This document shows, piece after piece, positions 43,251 through 54,845 of a DNA stretch of 64,000 nt. Location of the stretch: contig SUGL01000013.1 in the NCBI GenBank assembly GCA_004963905.1, forward strand, positions 95,379 through 159,378. The letters run 5' to 3'. Both the position numbers and the translations under genes were made by a program. This stretch comes from Mesorhizobium sp. (GTDB taxonomy: Bacteria; Pseudomonadota; Alphaproteobacteria; Rhizobiales; Rhizobiaceae). Within the stretch, counting starts at the first letter, position 1. Each line of letters starts with the position of its first letter. The notes beneath the pieces were generated by a model. It did no database searches, was not told the origin of the DNA, and was given only the letters and a program-made list of their open reading frames with translations.

Positions 43251-44264
43251 TCAGTGCGGACGGCGAATTTCGAGGCGGGCGAGCTTGCGATGCAGCGTCG
43301 CGCGCGAAATGCCGAGGTTCTGGGCGGCGGCCGAGACATTGCCGCCGGCGCGCGCCAACGCCCGCTGCAGCACGCCGCGCTCGGCATCGTCGAGAACGTC
43401 CGCGCCTTTTGCGGGGTCGCCGAGAACATCGGCAGCCAGCAAGCCCTTGGCCAGTGTTTCGCCGGTTATGCCGAGAGCGAGGCGAGCGGAGCGGGTCGCG
43501 CCGATCACCAGATCGTCCGCGTCGACCGCGATGAGCGCGCCGGCGCTGCGCTCGGTAACCGGCGCGAGCAGGATGCGGGCGCCTGAAAACACCATGCGGA
43601 AATTCTCGGCCTCGATGCGACGCGCGGCATCGCCCACGGCGACGGCTATGAGCTGAACGAAACCCTCCGTCAGATCCGCCCGGCAAGACGACACGTCGAG
43701 TGCCGCCGCCAGATTGCCTTCGTGATCATAGACCGGCGCCGTCGTGCAACTGAGCAGCGTGTTGCGGGAAAAGAAGTGCTGGTCGCGATGAATGGTGAGA
43801 GCCCGCTGGTCGGCAATGCACGTACCGATCCCGTTGGTGCCCTCGCTCTCCTCGCTCCAGACCGTGCCGGTCCACAGGCCCCATTCGTCGAAGGTCTCGT
43901 CGTCGGCAACGGCGCCCCTGCGCTCGAGGGGAATGCCGTCGCGGTCGGCCAGCATCACACAGCAGCCAACACCGCCGACGGCGAGGTAGAGGCGGTTGAG
44001 GCTTGTTTCGGCGGCGCGGATCATTTGCTCCATGCGCTGCCGGGCCCCTCTCAGCTCGCCTTCGGTCAACCGCCTGGGCGCCTTGCGCTCCGCGGGATCA
44101 AGGTGATGCAATTGCAGGGAGCGCCGCCATGATGCGACCAGCGCCGAATGGGCCGCGTCGCTTTTCGCGATCGAGGCCTGGACCAGATCCGCATGCACGG
44201 CTGATTGCCGTCCGATCACCCTAATCCTCCCGGCGAGCGGAACCTCCTTCCGCTCCGTCGTCAT
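43251..44264 (-). CDS. AcoR-like GAF/Fis transcriptional regulator without an AAA+ domain
   Basis: 337 residues. The N-terminal domain has a GAF-type sensor with WSEESEGTNGIGTCI near residue 139 and TTAPVYDHEGNLAAALDVSS near residue 177, as in AcoR, the activator of acetoin and ethanol catabolism. The C-terminus has the Fis HTH: RALARAGGNVSAAAQNLGIS then RATLHRKLARL (about residues 293-330). The AAA+ sigma-54-activating domain that AcoR proteins carry between them is missing. Without it the protein cannot activate sigma-54 promoters and may act on sigma-70 promoters. Divergent spacing and the palindrome at 43217 suggest it controls the ALDH/DUF779 genes. Confidence 0.85.
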   Translation of the reverse strand: MTTERKEVPLAGRIRVIGRQSAVHADLVQASIAKSDAAHSALVASWRRSLQLHHLDPAERKAPRRLTEGELRGARQRMEQMIRAAETSLNRLYLAVGGVGCCVMLADRDGIPLERRGAVADDETFDEWGLWTGTVWSEESEGTNGIGTCIADQRALTIHRDQHFFSRNTLLSCTTAPVYDHEGNLAAALDVSSCRADLTEGFVQLIAVAVGDAARRIEAENFRMVFSGARILLAPVTERSAGALIAVDADDLVIGATRSARLALGITGETLAKGLLAADVLGDPAKGADVLDDAERGVLQRALARAGGNVSAAAQNLGISRATLHRKLARLEIRRPH

Positions 44265-44340
44265 GCTCGCAAGAACATATCCGACACCAAAGCGGTTCAG
44301 CTATTCGATAACAGGGCTGGCCGCACAGGTCTTTGATTTT

Positions 44341-44388
44341 GCGCAATTCCGGACGGAAAACCCCTCCGAACTTTCGCAGAATTGCTCT
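44341..44388. repeat. Dispersed repeat, family A, copy 3
   Basis: GCGCAATTCCGGACGGAAAA, then CCCCTCCGAACTTTCGC-AGAATTGCTC; the same 5' arm and a degenerate 3' arm compared with the two copies near 38.3 kb. It lies in the 218-bp spacer after the GAF/Fis gene, which has no other feature. Confidence 0.75.
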
Positions 44389-44482
44389 GGAGTCCTAACG
44401 GCCCCGGCCTGCCGGCGCCATAAGACGTTGGTTTAAGACGAGCCAGATCGAGTGATGTCCCAACCTTCGGTTCCGCTTGCGA

Positions 44483-45313
44483 TCAGTTGGCGGCAGCCTT
44501 CTTCGGCTTGGACGAACCGATCATCTTCCAGTTCTTGTAGAAGACGGAATTGATGCGCTCGACACTGACCGAAACGATCGCCAGAAGTCCAGCGATCAGC
44601 CCCGGGAACGGAGACGGCCGGATGATGTCGACGAAGACGCAGTAGCGGCGGCCGTCATATTCGTTGACCGAGCGATGGAACAGCGTGTCGTCGAAGATGA
44701 ACAGCGGATTGTCGTACCAGTAGTTCTTCTTGCTGCCGCACTGGACGAAGATCTCAGCCTTCACCGGGATCAGATTGTAGAGAATGCGCAGGCTGAGCCG
44801 CAGCGGCCCGAAATGCCACGAGGTCGATTCACGGCCGCTGAAGACCGAGACGGCGATCGTCTTGATGTATTTGAAGTCCTTGTTGAATTCGGGGACGTTG
44901 TCGATCTTGTGCTTGCCGTACCACTGATAGACATACATGCCACGCCTGCCGGTGCCGAAATTGGCGTCGATGTCGGCGATGATCTCTTCCTTGCGCGCCT
45001 TGAAGACACCCAGCACCTCGTTGATCTCGCGCTGATAGTCTTCCGGGAACTGCTCGGGTTTCCAGACGCCCGGATTGCGGTAGCACAGAAGATCGACGAT
45101 CAGGTTGAACGGCGAAAGCAGCCAGGTGAACAGGCCGTTGCCGAGGAAATAGCGATCGAACAGCTTCCAGTTCTTCTGATCGTTGCGCATGATGTCGATC
45201 AGGCCGCAGACGATGAAGATCGCCGTCAGGATCGGGATGAAGTAGAAGCCGAGCGCAAGCAGCACGACTGCGATCGCAGCCTTACGAATGGTCTTAACGG
45301 TTTGCTTTGTCAT
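44483..45313 (-). CDS. Aspartyl/asparaginyl beta-hydroxylase family protein (LpxO-like)
   Basis: 276 residues. Two N-terminal hydrophobic segments (about residues 12-40 and 60-80) anchor it in the inner membrane. The hydroxylase core shows an iron-binding His in TSWHFGPLRLSLRILY (near residue 165) and, after it, DDTLFHRSVNEYDGRRYCVF with the distal His and the 2-oxoglutarate Arg (about 207-226). LpxO members add a 2-hydroxyl group to a lipid A acyl chain using Fe(II) and 2-oxoglutarate; membrane anchoring supports this. Peptide hydroxylases are the alternative. Confidence 0.8.
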   Translation of the reverse strand: MTKQTVKTIRKAAIAVVLLALGFYFIPILTAIFIVCGLIDIMRNDQKNWKLFDRYFLGNGLFTWLLSPFNLIVDLLCYRNPGVWKPEQFPEDYQREINEVLGVFKARKEEIIADIDANFGTGRRGMYVYQWYGKHKIDNVPEFNKDFKYIKTIAVSVFSGRESTSWHFGPLRLSLRILYNLIPVKAEIFVQCGSKKNYWYDNPLFIFDDTLFHRSVNEYDGRRYCVFVDIIRPSPFPGLIAGLLAIVSVSVERINSVFYKNWKMIGSSKPKKAAAN

Positions 45314-45492
45314 AGTCTTTCGCGCGGGAGCGCGATCCTGTTCGCATGAGCCAAATCACGGCGACCCCCGCCAGCCGTGCGTCTTCATAGGATTTTTCCC
45401 ATTGCCGCACAATCTGGATCAGGTTTGCCCGCTCACGATTGCACCGGCATTTCGACCTTGATCGTCGAGCGGCGAAGTGCCAGGCCCGGCCG

Positions 45493-46800
45493 CTACTCCC
45501 GCTCTTTGCGCAGCTTCGCCCAGTATTCCAGCCGTTTTCGGATATCGCGTTCGAAGCCACGCTCGGTCGGATCGTAGAAGGTGCGGCGGCCCATCTTTTC
45601 CGGGAAATAATCCTGGCCGGAAAAGGCATCCGGCTCGTCATGGTCGTAGCGGTAGCCGGCGCCGTAATCCTCTTCCTTCATCAGCTTTGTCGGAGCGTTG
45701 AGGATATGTTTGGGCGGCAGCAGCGAGCCGAACTCCTTTGCCGCTTGTGTCGCTGCCTTGAACGCGGTGTAGACGGCGTTCGACTTGGGCGCGGTGGCGA
45801 GATAGACGGCGGCCTCGGCGAAGGCGAGTTCGCCCTCGGGCGAGCCCAGATAGTCATAGGCATCCTTGGCGGCGTTGGCGACGACCAGCGCCTGCGGATC
45901 GGCAAGGCCGATATCCTCCACCGCCATGCGCACCAGCCGGCGGCCGAGATAGAGCGGATCCTCACCCGCATCGAACATGCGGGCAAGGTAATAGAGCGCG
46001 GCGTCCGGGTCCGAGCCGCGCACCGATTTGTGCAACGCCGAGATCAGATTGTAATGGCCGTCCTGGCCCTTGTCGTAGATCGGCGCGCGGCGCTGGATGA
46101 CGCGCTGCAGGCCCTCCGGAGCGAACACCTCGCCAGGCTTGGCGGCGCGCCAGACCTCCTCGGCCAGCGTCAGCGAGGCGCGGCCGTCGCCATCGCTCAT
46201 GCGGATCAGCATGGCGCGCGCCTCGTCGTCGAGCGGCAGCGCCCTGCCCTCTGTCTCCTCGGCGCGCGCCAGGAGCTTGGCGATGCTCTCCTCGCCGAGG
46301 GACCGGAACACCAGCACCCGCGCGCGGGACAAAAGCGCGGCGTTCAGCTCGAAGGACGGGTTCTCGGTGGTCGCGCCGACCAGCACCACCGTGCCGTCCT
46401 CCATGACGGGCAGAAAACCGTCCTGCTGAGCGCGGTTGAAGCGATGGATCTCGTCGACGAAAAGCAGCGTCTGGCGGCCGTTGGCGCGGCGCAGTTTCGC
46501 CGCCTCGAACACCTTCTTCAGGTCGGCGACACCGGAAAACACCGCCGATATCTGCTCGAAGGCAAGATGCGTTTCGCCGGCGAGCAGCCGCGCCACCGTC
46601 GTCTTGCCGGTGCCGGGCGGCCCCCAGAAGATCATCGAGCCGAGCGTGCCGGAATTGATCAGCCGCGTCAGCGCCCCGTCGGGACCGGTCAGATGCTCCT
46701 GGCCGACGACCTCGCCAAGGTTCTTCGGACGCAGCCGATCGGCCAGCGGCCGGCCGGGCGGCGCTTTCTCCGGTTCATCGGAACTGAACAGATCGGCCAT
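45493..46800 (-). CDS. rarA: Replication-associated recombination protein A
   Basis: 435 residues, close to RarA/MgsA/WRNIP1 length. It is an AAA+ clamp-loader relative that acts at stalled replication forks with SSB. Landmarks are VGQEHLTGPDG, Walker A GPPGTGKTTVARLLAG (about residues 59-74), Walker B TLLFVDEIHRFNRAQQDGFL, sensor 1 LVGATTENPSFELN and the C-terminal MgsA part KSVRGSDPDAALYYLARM. It has its own promoter region after the DegP-like gene; the repeat at 46840 lies just upstream of the start. Confidence 0.95.
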   Translation of the reverse strand: MADLFSSDEPEKAPPGRPLADRLRPKNLGEVVGQEHLTGPDGALTRLINSGTLGSMIFWGPPGTGKTTVARLLAGETHLAFEQISAVFSGVADLKKVFEAAKLRRANGRQTLLFVDEIHRFNRAQQDGFLPVMEDGTVVLVGATTENPSFELNAALLSRARVLVFRSLGEESIAKLLARAEETEGRALPLDDEARAMLIRMSDGDGRASLTLAEEVWRAAKPGEVFAPEGLQRVIQRRAPIYDKGQDGHYNLISALHKSVRGSDPDAALYYLARMFDAGEDPLYLGRRLVRMAVEDIGLADPQALVVANAAKDAYDYLGSPEGELAFAEAAVYLATAPKSNAVYTAFKAATQAAKEFGSLLPPKHILNAPTKLMKEEDYGAGYRYDHDEPDAFSGQDYFPEKMGRRTFYDPTERGFERDIRKRLEYWAKLRKERE

Positions 46801-46839
46801 GCTTGTCTTTTTGTTGGAGCGCGATCCCGCTCATTTTGG

Positions 46840-46890
46840 AGCATGATCTTATCCGAAAACCGGTTCCCACTTTTCGGGATCATGCTCTAG
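46840..46890. repeat. Dispersed palindromic repeat, family B, copy 2
   Basis: AGCATGATCTTATCCGAAAA-CCGG...TTTTCGGGATCATGCT: outer AGCATGATC/GATCATGCT and inner CCGAAAA/TTTTCGG arms. It matches the inner element at 7770-7820. Common in Mesorhizobium genomes from general knowledge. Confidence 0.75.
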
Positions 46891-46904
46891 ATGGGAAGAT
46901 CGCC

Positions 46905-48398
<1,494 letters not shown>

Positions 48399-48540
48399 TC
48401 CGAATCCTCCAGATCAGGCGCCATTGTCCCGACGATTGTGCAGAATGAAAGGCTAATGCACGGAAATCAGGCACTTGTCGCGCAAAAGCATGAGCTTGCC
48501 CGCGAAAATCCGCTTGCGCCGAAGCTCTGCCCCCAAAATG

Positions 48541-48562
48541 CAAAAGGGGCCCGCAGGCCCCT
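48541..48562 (-). terminator. Terminator of the ribosomal protein/rpoA operon
   Basis: On the minus strand AGGGGCC-TGCG-GGCCCCT is followed by TTTTGC, 27 nt after the rplQ stop codon. It ends the transcript that runs from the S10 cluster. Confidence 0.75.
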
Positions 48563-48588
48563 CGCAGTCCCCTCCGAAAACCGTGGCC

Positions 48589-49020
48589 TCAGGCGGCCGC
48601 GGCTTCCTCGTTGCCGCCTTCGGCCTCGAGGCGGGCACGGTCGGCTGCGCCCTTGGCCGAGGTGTCGCGGTCGACGAATTCGATGACCGCCATGGCGGCG
48701 TTGTCGCCCTTGCGGAAGCCCGCCTTCATGATGCGCAGATAGCCGCCGTTGCGGTTGGCGTAGCGCGGGGCGATCGTCTCGAACAGGCGCTTGACGACGC
48801 CTTCATTGCCGATCTGCGCGATCACCTGGCGGCGGGCGTGCAGGTCGCCCCGCTTGCCGAGCGTGACGAGCTTCTCGACGATCGGACGCAGGTCCTTCGC
48901 CTTCGGCAGAGTGGTGACGATCTGCTCGTGCTCGATCAGAGACACGGCGAGGTTGGCGAACATCGACTTGCGGTGGCTTACGCTGCGGGCGAAGCGACGG
49001 CCTTTGAAACCGTGGCGCAT
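48589..49020 (-). CDS. rplQ: 50S ribosomal protein L17
   Basis: 143 residues. The N-terminal [20 protein letters not shown] and the [20 protein letters not shown] region are the L17 signature; the C-terminal 35 residues are an Ala/Glu-rich extension typical of alphaproteobacteria. L17 sits on the large subunit near the exit tunnel. It is last in the operon, 104 bp after rpoA. Confidence 0.97.
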   Translation of the reverse strand: MRHGFKGRRFARSVSHRKSMFANLAVSLIEHEQIVTTLPKAKDLRPIVEKLVTLGKRGDLHARRQVIAQIGNEGVVKRLFETIAPRYANRNGGYLRIMKAGFRKGDNAAMAVIEFVDRDTSAKGAADRARLEAEGGNEEAAAA

Positions 49021-49124
49021 GGCTCTTTTCCTTCTTCAGTTGTTCAAGAGGCCACGGCCTCTGATGGTTTTCCGCATGACCGTCGGATCGAGCGGCTCGC
49101 GCCGCCGATCCTTGGAATTCATGC

Positions 49125-50135
49125 TCAATATTGGTCTTCGTAACGTTTCGCGAGGTCTTCGATGTTTTCCGGCGGCCAGTCCGGCACTTCCATGCCGAGG
49201 TGCAGGCCCATCGCCGCCAGCACTTCCTTGATCTCGTTCAGCGACTTGCGGCCGAAGTTCGGGGTGCGCAGCATCTCGGCTTCGGTCTTCTGGATTAGGT
49301 CGCCGATATAGACAATGTTGTCGTTCTTCAGGCAGTTGGCCGAACGCACCGAAAGCTCGAGCTCGTCGACCTTCTTGAGCAGCGCCGGGTTGAAGGCGAG
49401 CTCGGTGACGGCCTCGGTGGCGACTTCCTTCTGCGGCTCGTCGAAGTTGACGAACAGGCTGAGCTGGTCCTGCAGGATGCGGGCGGCGAAAGCCACGGCG
49501 TCCTCGCCCGAGATCGAACCGTCGGTCTCGATGGTCATGGTCAGCTTGTCATAGTCGAGAACCTGGCCCTCGCGGGTGTTCTCGACCTTGTAGGAGACCT
49601 TCTTGACCGGCGAGTAGAGGCTGTCGACCGGGATCAGGCCGATCGGCGCATCCTCGGCGCGATTGCGCTCGGCCGGCACGTAGCCCTTGCCGGTGTCGAC
49701 GGTGAACTCCATGCGGATCTCCGCGCCCTCGTCCAGCGTGCAGATGACGTGGTCGGGGTTGAGAATCTCGACGTCGCCGACGGTCTGGATGTCGCCAGCG
49801 AGCACGGCGCCCGGGCCCTGCTTGCGCACGACCATGCGCTTGGGACCATCGCCTTCCATGCGGATGGCGATTTCCTTGATATTGAGCACGATGTCGGTCA
49901 CGTCCTCGCGCACGCCGGCGATGGACGAGAATTCATGCAGCACGCCGTCGATCTGCACGGCGGTGACGGCCGCGCCGCGCAGCGAAGACAAAAGCACGCG
50001 CCGCAGCGCGTTGCCGAGGGTGAGGCCGAAGCCGCGCTCGAGCGGCTCGGCCACCAACGTCGTCAGCGTCTTCTTCTTCGACGAGAACTCGATCTTGTTC
50101 GGCTTGATCAGTTCCTGCCAGTTTTTCTGGATCAT
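49125..50135 (-). CDS. rpoA: DNA-directed RNA polymerase alpha subunit
   Basis: 336 residues from the ATG at 50135 ([17 protein letters not shown]); an in-frame alternative start at 50165 is not conserved. The N-terminal domain (residues 1-235) forms the alpha dimer and binds beta and beta-prime, with [20 protein letters not shown]. The C-terminal domain (about 255-330; [20 protein letters not shown], then [13 protein letters not shown]) contacts UP-elements and activators. It is the standard partner of rpsK, rpsM and rplQ in the alpha operon. Confidence 0.98.
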   Translation of the reverse strand: MIQKNWQELIKPNKIEFSSKKKTLTTLVAEPLERGFGLTLGNALRRVLLSSLRGAAVTAVQIDGVLHEFSSIAGVREDVTDIVLNIKEIAIRMEGDGPKRMVVRKQGPGAVLAGDIQTVGDVEILNPDHVICTLDEGAEIRMEFTVDTGKGYVPAERNRAEDAPIGLIPVDSLYSPVKKVSYKVENTREGQVLDYDKLTMTIETDGSISGEDAVAFAARILQDQLSLFVNFDEPQKEVATEAVTELAFNPALLKKVDELELSVRSANCLKNDNIVYIGDLIQKTEAEMLRTPNFGRKSLNEIKEVLAAMGLHLGMEVPDWPPENIEDLAKRYEDQY

Positions 50136-50232
50136 TGTGTCTTCCTTCCTTTGACCCGCCACCATCCAATCGTGGCGGGCAGCCTGGAATTGCCGCGCGG
50201 CAGCGCCTGAGCGCTCGCGCGGCGTTCAAATA

Positions 50233-50622
50233 TTAGACGCGGCGCTTCTTGCGCGGACGGCAGCCATTGTGCGGGATCGGCGTCACATCACGGATCGAGG
50301 TGATGGTGAAGCCGGCGGCCTGCAGGGCGCGCAGCGCCGATTCGCGGCCGGAGCCGGGTCCGCAGACCTCGACCTCGAGCATGCGCATGCCGTGTTCCTG
50401 GGCCTTCTTGGCAACGTCCTCGGCGGCCATCTGGGCGGCGAACGGGGTCGACTTGCGCGAACCCTTGAAGCCCTGGGCGCCGGCCGACGACCAGGCAATC
50501 GAATTGCCCTGCGCGTCGGTGATGGTGATCATCGTGTTGTTGAAGGTCGAATTGACGTGGGCAACGCCCGACGAGATGTTCTTGCGTTCGCGACGGCGAA
50601 CACGAGCGGCTTCCTTGGCCAT
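50233..50622 (-). CDS. rpsK: 30S ribosomal protein S11
   Basis: 129 residues. It has the S11 start [20 protein letters not shown], the [20 protein letters not shown] helix, and the [13 protein letters not shown] and [12 protein letters not shown] end. S11 forms the platform of the 30S next to the E site. It precedes rpoA by 97 bp. Upstream lies the repeat-derived hairpin at 50677-50777. Confidence 0.98.
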   Translation of the reverse strand: MAKEAARVRRRERKNISSGVAHVNSTFNNTMITITDAQGNSIAWSSAGAQGFKGSRKSTPFAAQMAAEDVAKKAQEHGMRMLEVEVCGPGSGRESALRALQAAGFTITSIRDVTPIPHNGCRPRKKRRV

Positions 50623-50676
50623 GGTAGTCCTTTCAGTTGATCTCTACACCGCCGTAATGCCAGCGGCTCCACCTTC

Positions 50677-50777
50677 GTAAGGGAGTAGGGGAATAGGGTA
50701 GTAAGGGAGTAGGGAAAATGAACGATCCGATTTCGGACTATTCCCTACTGCCTTACTCCCCTACTCCCTTATTCCCC
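50677..50777. repeat. Long imperfect inverted repeat in the rpsM-rpsK spacer
   Basis: The arms are 50677-50716 and 50741-50777. They are built from GGGAGTAGGG-type units and their complements, about 31 of 37 pairing. Such units form a stable hairpin inside the rpsM-rpsK transcript. The spacer is 162 bp, far longer than usual for these genes. It is an intergenic repeat, not a gene, and could attenuate or process the transcript. Confidence 0.75.
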
Positions 50778-50784
50778 TAAAAAA

Positions 50785-51153
50785 TTACTTCTTCTTGCCG
50801 GCGATCGCCTTGGCCGGGCCCTTGCGGGTGCGGGCATTGGTATGCGTGCGCTGACCGCGGACCGGCAGCGATCGGCGATGACGCAGGCCGCGGTAGCAGC
50901 CGAGGTCCATGAGCCGCTTGATGTTCATCGAGACTTCGCGGCGCAGGTCGCCTTCGACCTGGTAGTCGCGGTCGATCGTCTCGCGGATCTGCAGCACTTC
51001 CGCGTCGGTCAGCTGGTTGACGCGACGGTCCGCCGGGATGCCGACCTTGTCGACGATCTCCTGGGCAAACTTCTTGCCGATGCCGTGAATGTACTGAAGC
51101 GCGATGACGACGCGCTTGTTGGTCGGAATGTTGACGCCGGCTATACGAGCCAT
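50785..51153 (-). CDS. rpsM: 30S ribosomal protein S13
   Basis: 122 residues. It has [19 protein letters not shown], the helix [20 protein letters not shown], and the basic tail [21 protein letters not shown]13 contacts the tRNA and the S19 dimer at the head of the 30S. It follows adk by 207 bp of sequence without another feature. Confidence 0.98.
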   Translation of the reverse strand: MARIAGVNIPTNKRVVIALQYIHGIGKKFAQEIVDKVGIPADRRVNQLTDAEVLQIRETIDRDYQVEGDLRREVSMNIKRLMDLGCYRGLRHRRSLPVRGQRTHTNARTRKGPAKAIAGKKK

Positions 51154-51360
51154 TTCTTCTCATCTCCATATGGGCCGGACAAGCCGGCGCTATCTAAGTT
51201 GCCCCGCGTCCGGTGGAGGCCGGCCCTTGCGGGAGTTTCCTGGTTCAAAACGATCGCCCTGCCCTTGCGGGCAGGCAAAGTCCATGCCTGACAGGAAGAC
51301 GGGCCGCCATACCCCAACGGTCCCCTCTCGTCAAGCGCAATCTTTACTTGTCGGAACGGC

Positions 51361-51951
51361 CTACTTCGCCGTCGCCGCGAGCACGCCCTCGATCTCCGCG
51401 GTCACAGCGTCGATGCTGGCCATGCCGTCGACGGTCTTCAGCCTGCCTTTGGCATAGTAGTAGCCGGTCAGCGGCGCCGTCTTCTTGTAATATTCGCGCA
51501 GGCGCTCCTCGAACACAGCCGGGTTATCGTCCTTGCGCACCGGCTGACCCGCGGCCTTGGCATCCTCGGCCCGCTTGACGACGCGCCCGACCAGCGCCTT
51601 GTCGTCGACGACGAGCTCGATGACGCTGTCCAGCGCGATGTTGCGTTCCGACAGCATGGCCTCCACGGCGTCGGCCTGCACCAGCGTGCGCGGATATCCG
51701 TCGAGGATGAAGCCTCTGGCGCAATCGGGCTGGTCGATCCGCTCGGCGACGATCGCATTCACGATCGCGTCCGACACCAGTTCGCCGGCATCCATCACCG
51801 CCTTGGCCCGCTTGCCGACCTCGGTTCCGGCCTGGACGGCGGCACGCAGCATGTCACCCGTCGAAAGCTGGGGTATGCCGTGTTTCTCTACCAGTCTCTG
51901 TGCTTGCGTCCCCTTGCCCGCCCCTGGCGGCCCAAGCAATATCAGCCTCAT
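51361..51951 (-). CDS. adk: Adenylate kinase
   Basis: 196 residues. Walker A is [20 protein letters not shown], with the NMP-binding [19 protein letters not shown] and [16 protein letters not shown] motifs; it lacks the zinc LID insertion and belongs to the short form. It balances ATP, ADP and AMP. The start overlaps the secY stop (51948-51951, ATGA), as is common for secY-adk. Confidence 0.97.
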   Translation of the reverse strand: MRLILLGPPGAGKGTQAQRLVEKHGIPQLSTGDMLRAAVQAGTEVGKRAKAVMDAGELVSDAIVNAIVAERIDQPDCARGFILDGYPRTLVQADAVEAMLSERNIALDSVIELVVDDKALVGRVVKRAEDAKAAGQPVRKDDNPAVFEERLREYYKKTAPLTGYYYAKGRLKTVDGMASIDAVTAEIEGVLAATAK

Positions 51952-53288
51952 CTGCTCCTCTTCCCCCCGCGCAACTTCGACTTCTTGATCAGGCCCTCAT
52001 ACTGGTGCGCGATCAGGTGACCCTGGATCTGCGCCACCGTGTCGAGCGTGACACTGACCACGATCAGAAGCGATGTGCCACCGAGGTAGAAAGGTACGCC
52101 AGTCGCTGAAATCAGGAACTCAGGCAGCAGACACACCAGCACCAGGTAGATGGCGCCGATGACGGTGATACGCGTCAGAACATAGTCGATATATTCGGCG
52201 GTGCGCTCACCCGGCCGATAGCCGGGGATGAAACCGGAATGCTTCTTGAGCTGGTCGGCCGTGTCCTTCGGGTTGAAGACGATCGCCGTGTAGAAGAAGG
52301 CAAAGAAGATGATCATCGCGGCGTAGAACGCCATGTAGAGCGGCTGGCCGTGACCGAGAGAGGCCAGAACGGTGCTGGCCCAGGCCGGCAGGTTCGTCGT
52401 CTGCGAGAAGCCGGCGACCGTTGCCGGCAGAAGCAGCAGCGAGGACGCGAAGATCGGCGGGATGACGCCCGAGGTGTTGAGCTTCAGCGGCAGGTGCGAG
52501 GTGTCGCCCTGGAACATGCGGTTGCCGACCTGGCGCTTCGGATACTGGATGAGCAGACGACGCTGGGCGCGCTCGAAGAAGACGATCACACCGATGACGA
52601 CGACGGCGAGTACGATGATCGCCAGAATGAGGCTGGTGGACAGCGCGCCGGTGCGGCCGAGTTCCAACGTGCCGGAGATGGCGCGCGGCAGGCCGGCGAC
52701 GATGCCGGAGAAGATGATCAGCGAAATGCCGTTGCCGATGCCGCGCGCGGTGATCTGCTCGCCGAGCCACATCAGAAACATGGTGCCGCCGACCAGCGTG
52801 ACGACGGTCGAGATGCGGAAGAACATGCCGGGATCGTTGACGATGCCGTTGCCGCCCTCGAGGCCGATCGAAATGCCGTAGGCCTGCACCAGGGCAAGCA
52901 GCACGGTGCCGTAGCGCGTGTACTGGTTGATGATCTTGCGGCCCTGCTCGCCTTCCTTCTTCAGCGATTCCAGCGACGGGATGACCGACGTCATCAGCTG
53001 CATGATGATGGAGGCGGAGATGTAGGGCATGATGCCGAGCGCGAAGATCGCCATGCGCTGCACGGCGCCGCCGGCAAACATGTTGAACATGCCCAGCACG
53101 CCCTTGCTCTGCGAGGAGAAGGCTTGCGCGAAAGCGTCGGGATTGATGCCGGGAAGCGGGATGTAGGTGCCGAGGCGGTAGACGAGCAGCGCGCCGATGG
53201 TGAACCAGATGCGCTTCTTCAGATCCTCGGCCTTGGCGAAGGCCGCAAAATTCAGATTGGAGGCTAGTTGTTCAGCAGCCGAAGCCAT
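51948..53288 (-). CDS. secY: Preprotein translocase subunit SecY
   Basis: 446 residues with ten transmembrane segments. Signatures are [20 protein letters not shown]-type opening (here [19 protein letters not shown]), [14 protein letters not shown] near residue 86, and [21 protein letters not shown] near residue 245. SecY forms the channel for Sec-dependent export with SecE and SecG. It overlaps adk and is preceded by a 190-bp spacer with a hairpin. Confidence 0.97.
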   Translation of the reverse strand: MASAAEQLASNLNFAAFAKAEDLKKRIWFTIGALLVYRLGTYIPLPGINPDAFAQAFSSQSKGVLGMFNMFAGGAVQRMAIFALGIMPYISASIIMQLMTSVIPSLESLKKEGEQGRKIINQYTRYGTVLLALVQAYGISIGLEGGNGIVNDPGMFFRISTVVTLVGGTMFLMWLGEQITARGIGNGISLIIFSGIVAGLPRAISGTLELGRTGALSTSLILAIIVLAVVVIGVIVFFERAQRRLLIQYPKRQVGNRMFQGDTSHLPLKLNTSGVIPPIFASSLLLLPATVAGFSQTTNLPAWASTVLASLGHGQPLYMAFYAAMIIFFAFFYTAIVFNPKDTADQLKKHSGFIPGYRPGERTAEYIDYVLTRITVIGAIYLVLVCLLPEFLISATGVPFYLGGTSLLIVVSVTLDTVAQIQGHLIAHQYEGLIKKSKLRGGKRSR

Positions 53289-53383
53289 GCCTGATTCTCC
53301 GCTAGATCACGCTCGATGCCCGCAGCTCAGGCGGCGCGTGTCACCGAAGCTCACGAGATAAGCCCCGGACCGTCAACATGCAA

Positions 53384-53405
53384 GCGGCCGCGTTGACGCG
53401 GCCGC
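53384..53405 (-). other. GC-rich hairpin between rplO and secY
   Basis: GCGGCCGCG-TTGA-CGCGGCCGC is a 9-bp perfect stem in the 191-bp rplO-secY spacer. No T-tract follows on either strand, so an mRNA processing or attenuation element is more likely than a terminator. Confidence 0.55.
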
Positions 53406-53479
53406 CCAATTGATCAGATCAGAGCGCGGGAGGGCGGCAAAAACGAAGTCATTCCCGCCGGCCGCGCTTCAAATCGCCG

Positions 53480-53953
53480 TTACTCGGCGGCGGCCGCTTC
53501 CGGCAGCTTCACCGAACCGCCGGCCTTCTCGATCTTCTCGATCGCCGCCTTGGAGGCGCCGGCGACGTCGAAGCTGAGCTTGGCCTTGAGCTCGCCGTCG
53601 GAGAGCACGCGCACGCCGTCCTTGGCGCGGCGAATGACGCCGGCGGCAATCAAGGCCTCGGCCGTGACGGTCTCCTTGGCGTCGAGCTTCTTGGCGTCGA
53701 CGGCAGCCTGGATGCGGGCGAGCGACACGACGGTGAAGCTCTTGCCGAACAGGTTGTTGAAGCCGCGCTTCGGCAGGCGACGGTAGAGCGGCATCTGGCC
53801 ACCCTCGAAGCCGTTGATGGCGACACCGGAGCGCGCCTTCTGGCCCTTGACGCCGCGACCGGCGGTCTTGCCCGAGCCGGAGCCGATGCCGCGACCGAGG
53901 CGCTTCCTGGAATGCGTGGCGCCGTCCTTGTCACGCAGATCGTTGAGTTTCAT
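53480..53953 (-). CDS. rplO: 50S ribosomal protein L15
   Basis: 157 residues. Its start [20 protein letters not shown] and [20 protein letters not shown] loop are typical of L15, followed by [18 protein letters not shown]15 is a late assembly protein of the 50S. It lies 22 bp after rpmD in the spc operon. Confidence 0.98.
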   Translation of the reverse strand: MKLNDLRDKDGATHSRKRLGRGIGSGSGKTAGRGVKGQKARSGVAINGFEGGQMPLYRRLPKRGFNNLFGKSFTVVSLARIQAAVDAKKLDAKETVTAEALIAAGVIRRAKDGVRVLSDGELKAKLSFDVAGASKAAIEKIEKAGGSVKLPEAAAAE

Positions 53954-53975
53954 CTTATCTCTCCTGCGGTTCCGT

Positions 53976-54173
53976 TCAGGCCTCGTCCACGACGCGGACG
54001 AGATGCTGGACGGCGGCGATCATGCCGCGCACGGAAGAGGTGTCTTCCAGCGTGCGCCGCTTGTGCATCTTGTTGAGGCCGAGGCCGACCAGCGTCGCGC
54101 GCTGCTCCTTCGGCCGGCGGATCGGCGAACCGATCTGCTCGACGGTGATGGTCTTGGTAGCTTTCTTGGCCAT
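53976..54173 (-). CDS. rpmD: 50S ribosomal protein L30
   Basis: 65 residues, the normal bacterial L30 length. [20 protein letters not shown] and [20 protein letters not shown] are the family core. It lies between rpsE and rplO. Confidence 0.97.
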   Translation of the reverse strand: MAKKATKTITVEQIGSPIRRPKEQRATLVGLGLNKMHKRRTLEDTSSVRGMIAAVQHLVRVVDEA

Positions 54174-54198
54174 GGTCGAAATCCCTGGTCAGCGTCGA

Positions 54199-54768
54199 CT
54201 ATTCTTCAGCCGCGACGGCGGTGCCGCGGCGGGCCTGAAGGGTCGAGTACTTGATGCCGCGCGCGGCAGCCACATCCTTCGGATGCATCTGGCTCTTCAG
54301 CGCGTCGAAGGTGGCGCGAACCATGTTGTAGGGGTTCGACGAACCCATCGATTTGGCGACCACGTCATGCATGCCGAGCGTCTCGAAGACGGCGCGCATC
54401 GGGCCACCCGCGATGATGCCGGTACCCTGCTTGGCGGCGCGCAGAAGAACGCGTCCGGCGCCCCAGCGGCCCTCGACGTCGTGATGCAGCGTGCGGCCAG
54501 AGCGCAGCGGCACGAAGATCATGTCGCGCTTGGCCGACTCGGTCGCCTTGCGGATCGCCTCCGGCACTTCGCGAGCCTTGCCGTGGCCGAAGCCGACGCG
54601 GCCCTTCTGGTCGCCGACGACGACGAGAGCAGCAAAGCCGAAACGACGGCCGCCCTTCACCACCTTGGCGACGCGGTTAATGTGGACGAGCTTGTCGACG
54701 AAGCCGTCGTCGCGCTCTTCGCGCTCACGCTCGCGGCCGCGGCCGCCTTCCCTACGTTCCTGTGCCAT
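54199..54768 (-). CDS. rpsE: 30S ribosomal protein S5
   Basis: 189 residues. The S5 N-terminal dsRNA-binding part [20 protein letters not shown] is followed by GYGKAREV-type [16 protein letters not shown] and the C-terminal [16 protein letters not shown]. The first 20 residues are an Arg/Glu-rich extension seen in alphaproteobacteria. S5 affects decoding fidelity. It is 25 bp before rpmD. Confidence 0.97.
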   Translation of the reverse strand: MAQERREGGRGREREREERDDGFVDKLVHINRVAKVVKGGRRFGFAALVVVGDQKGRVGFGHGKAREVPEAIRKATESAKRDMIFVPLRSGRTLHHDVEGRWGAGRVLLRAAKQGTGIIAGGPMRAVFETLGMHDVVAKSMGSSNPYNMVRATFDALKSQMHPKDVAAARGIKYSTLQARRGTAVAAEE

Positions 54769-54845
54769 ATCCTAGTCCTTGTTCTTTTCCGGAAGCACGG
54801 GTTGCTGAAATGCCGGTGCCACCTTGGGTCGCCGGCGGTGAAAAA

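Noticed and set aside
45294-45641. 115-codon minus-strand frame overlapping the end of rarA and the LpxO-like start
   Set aside because: Mostly out-of-frame rarA sequence; the free last 40 codons have no ribosome site.
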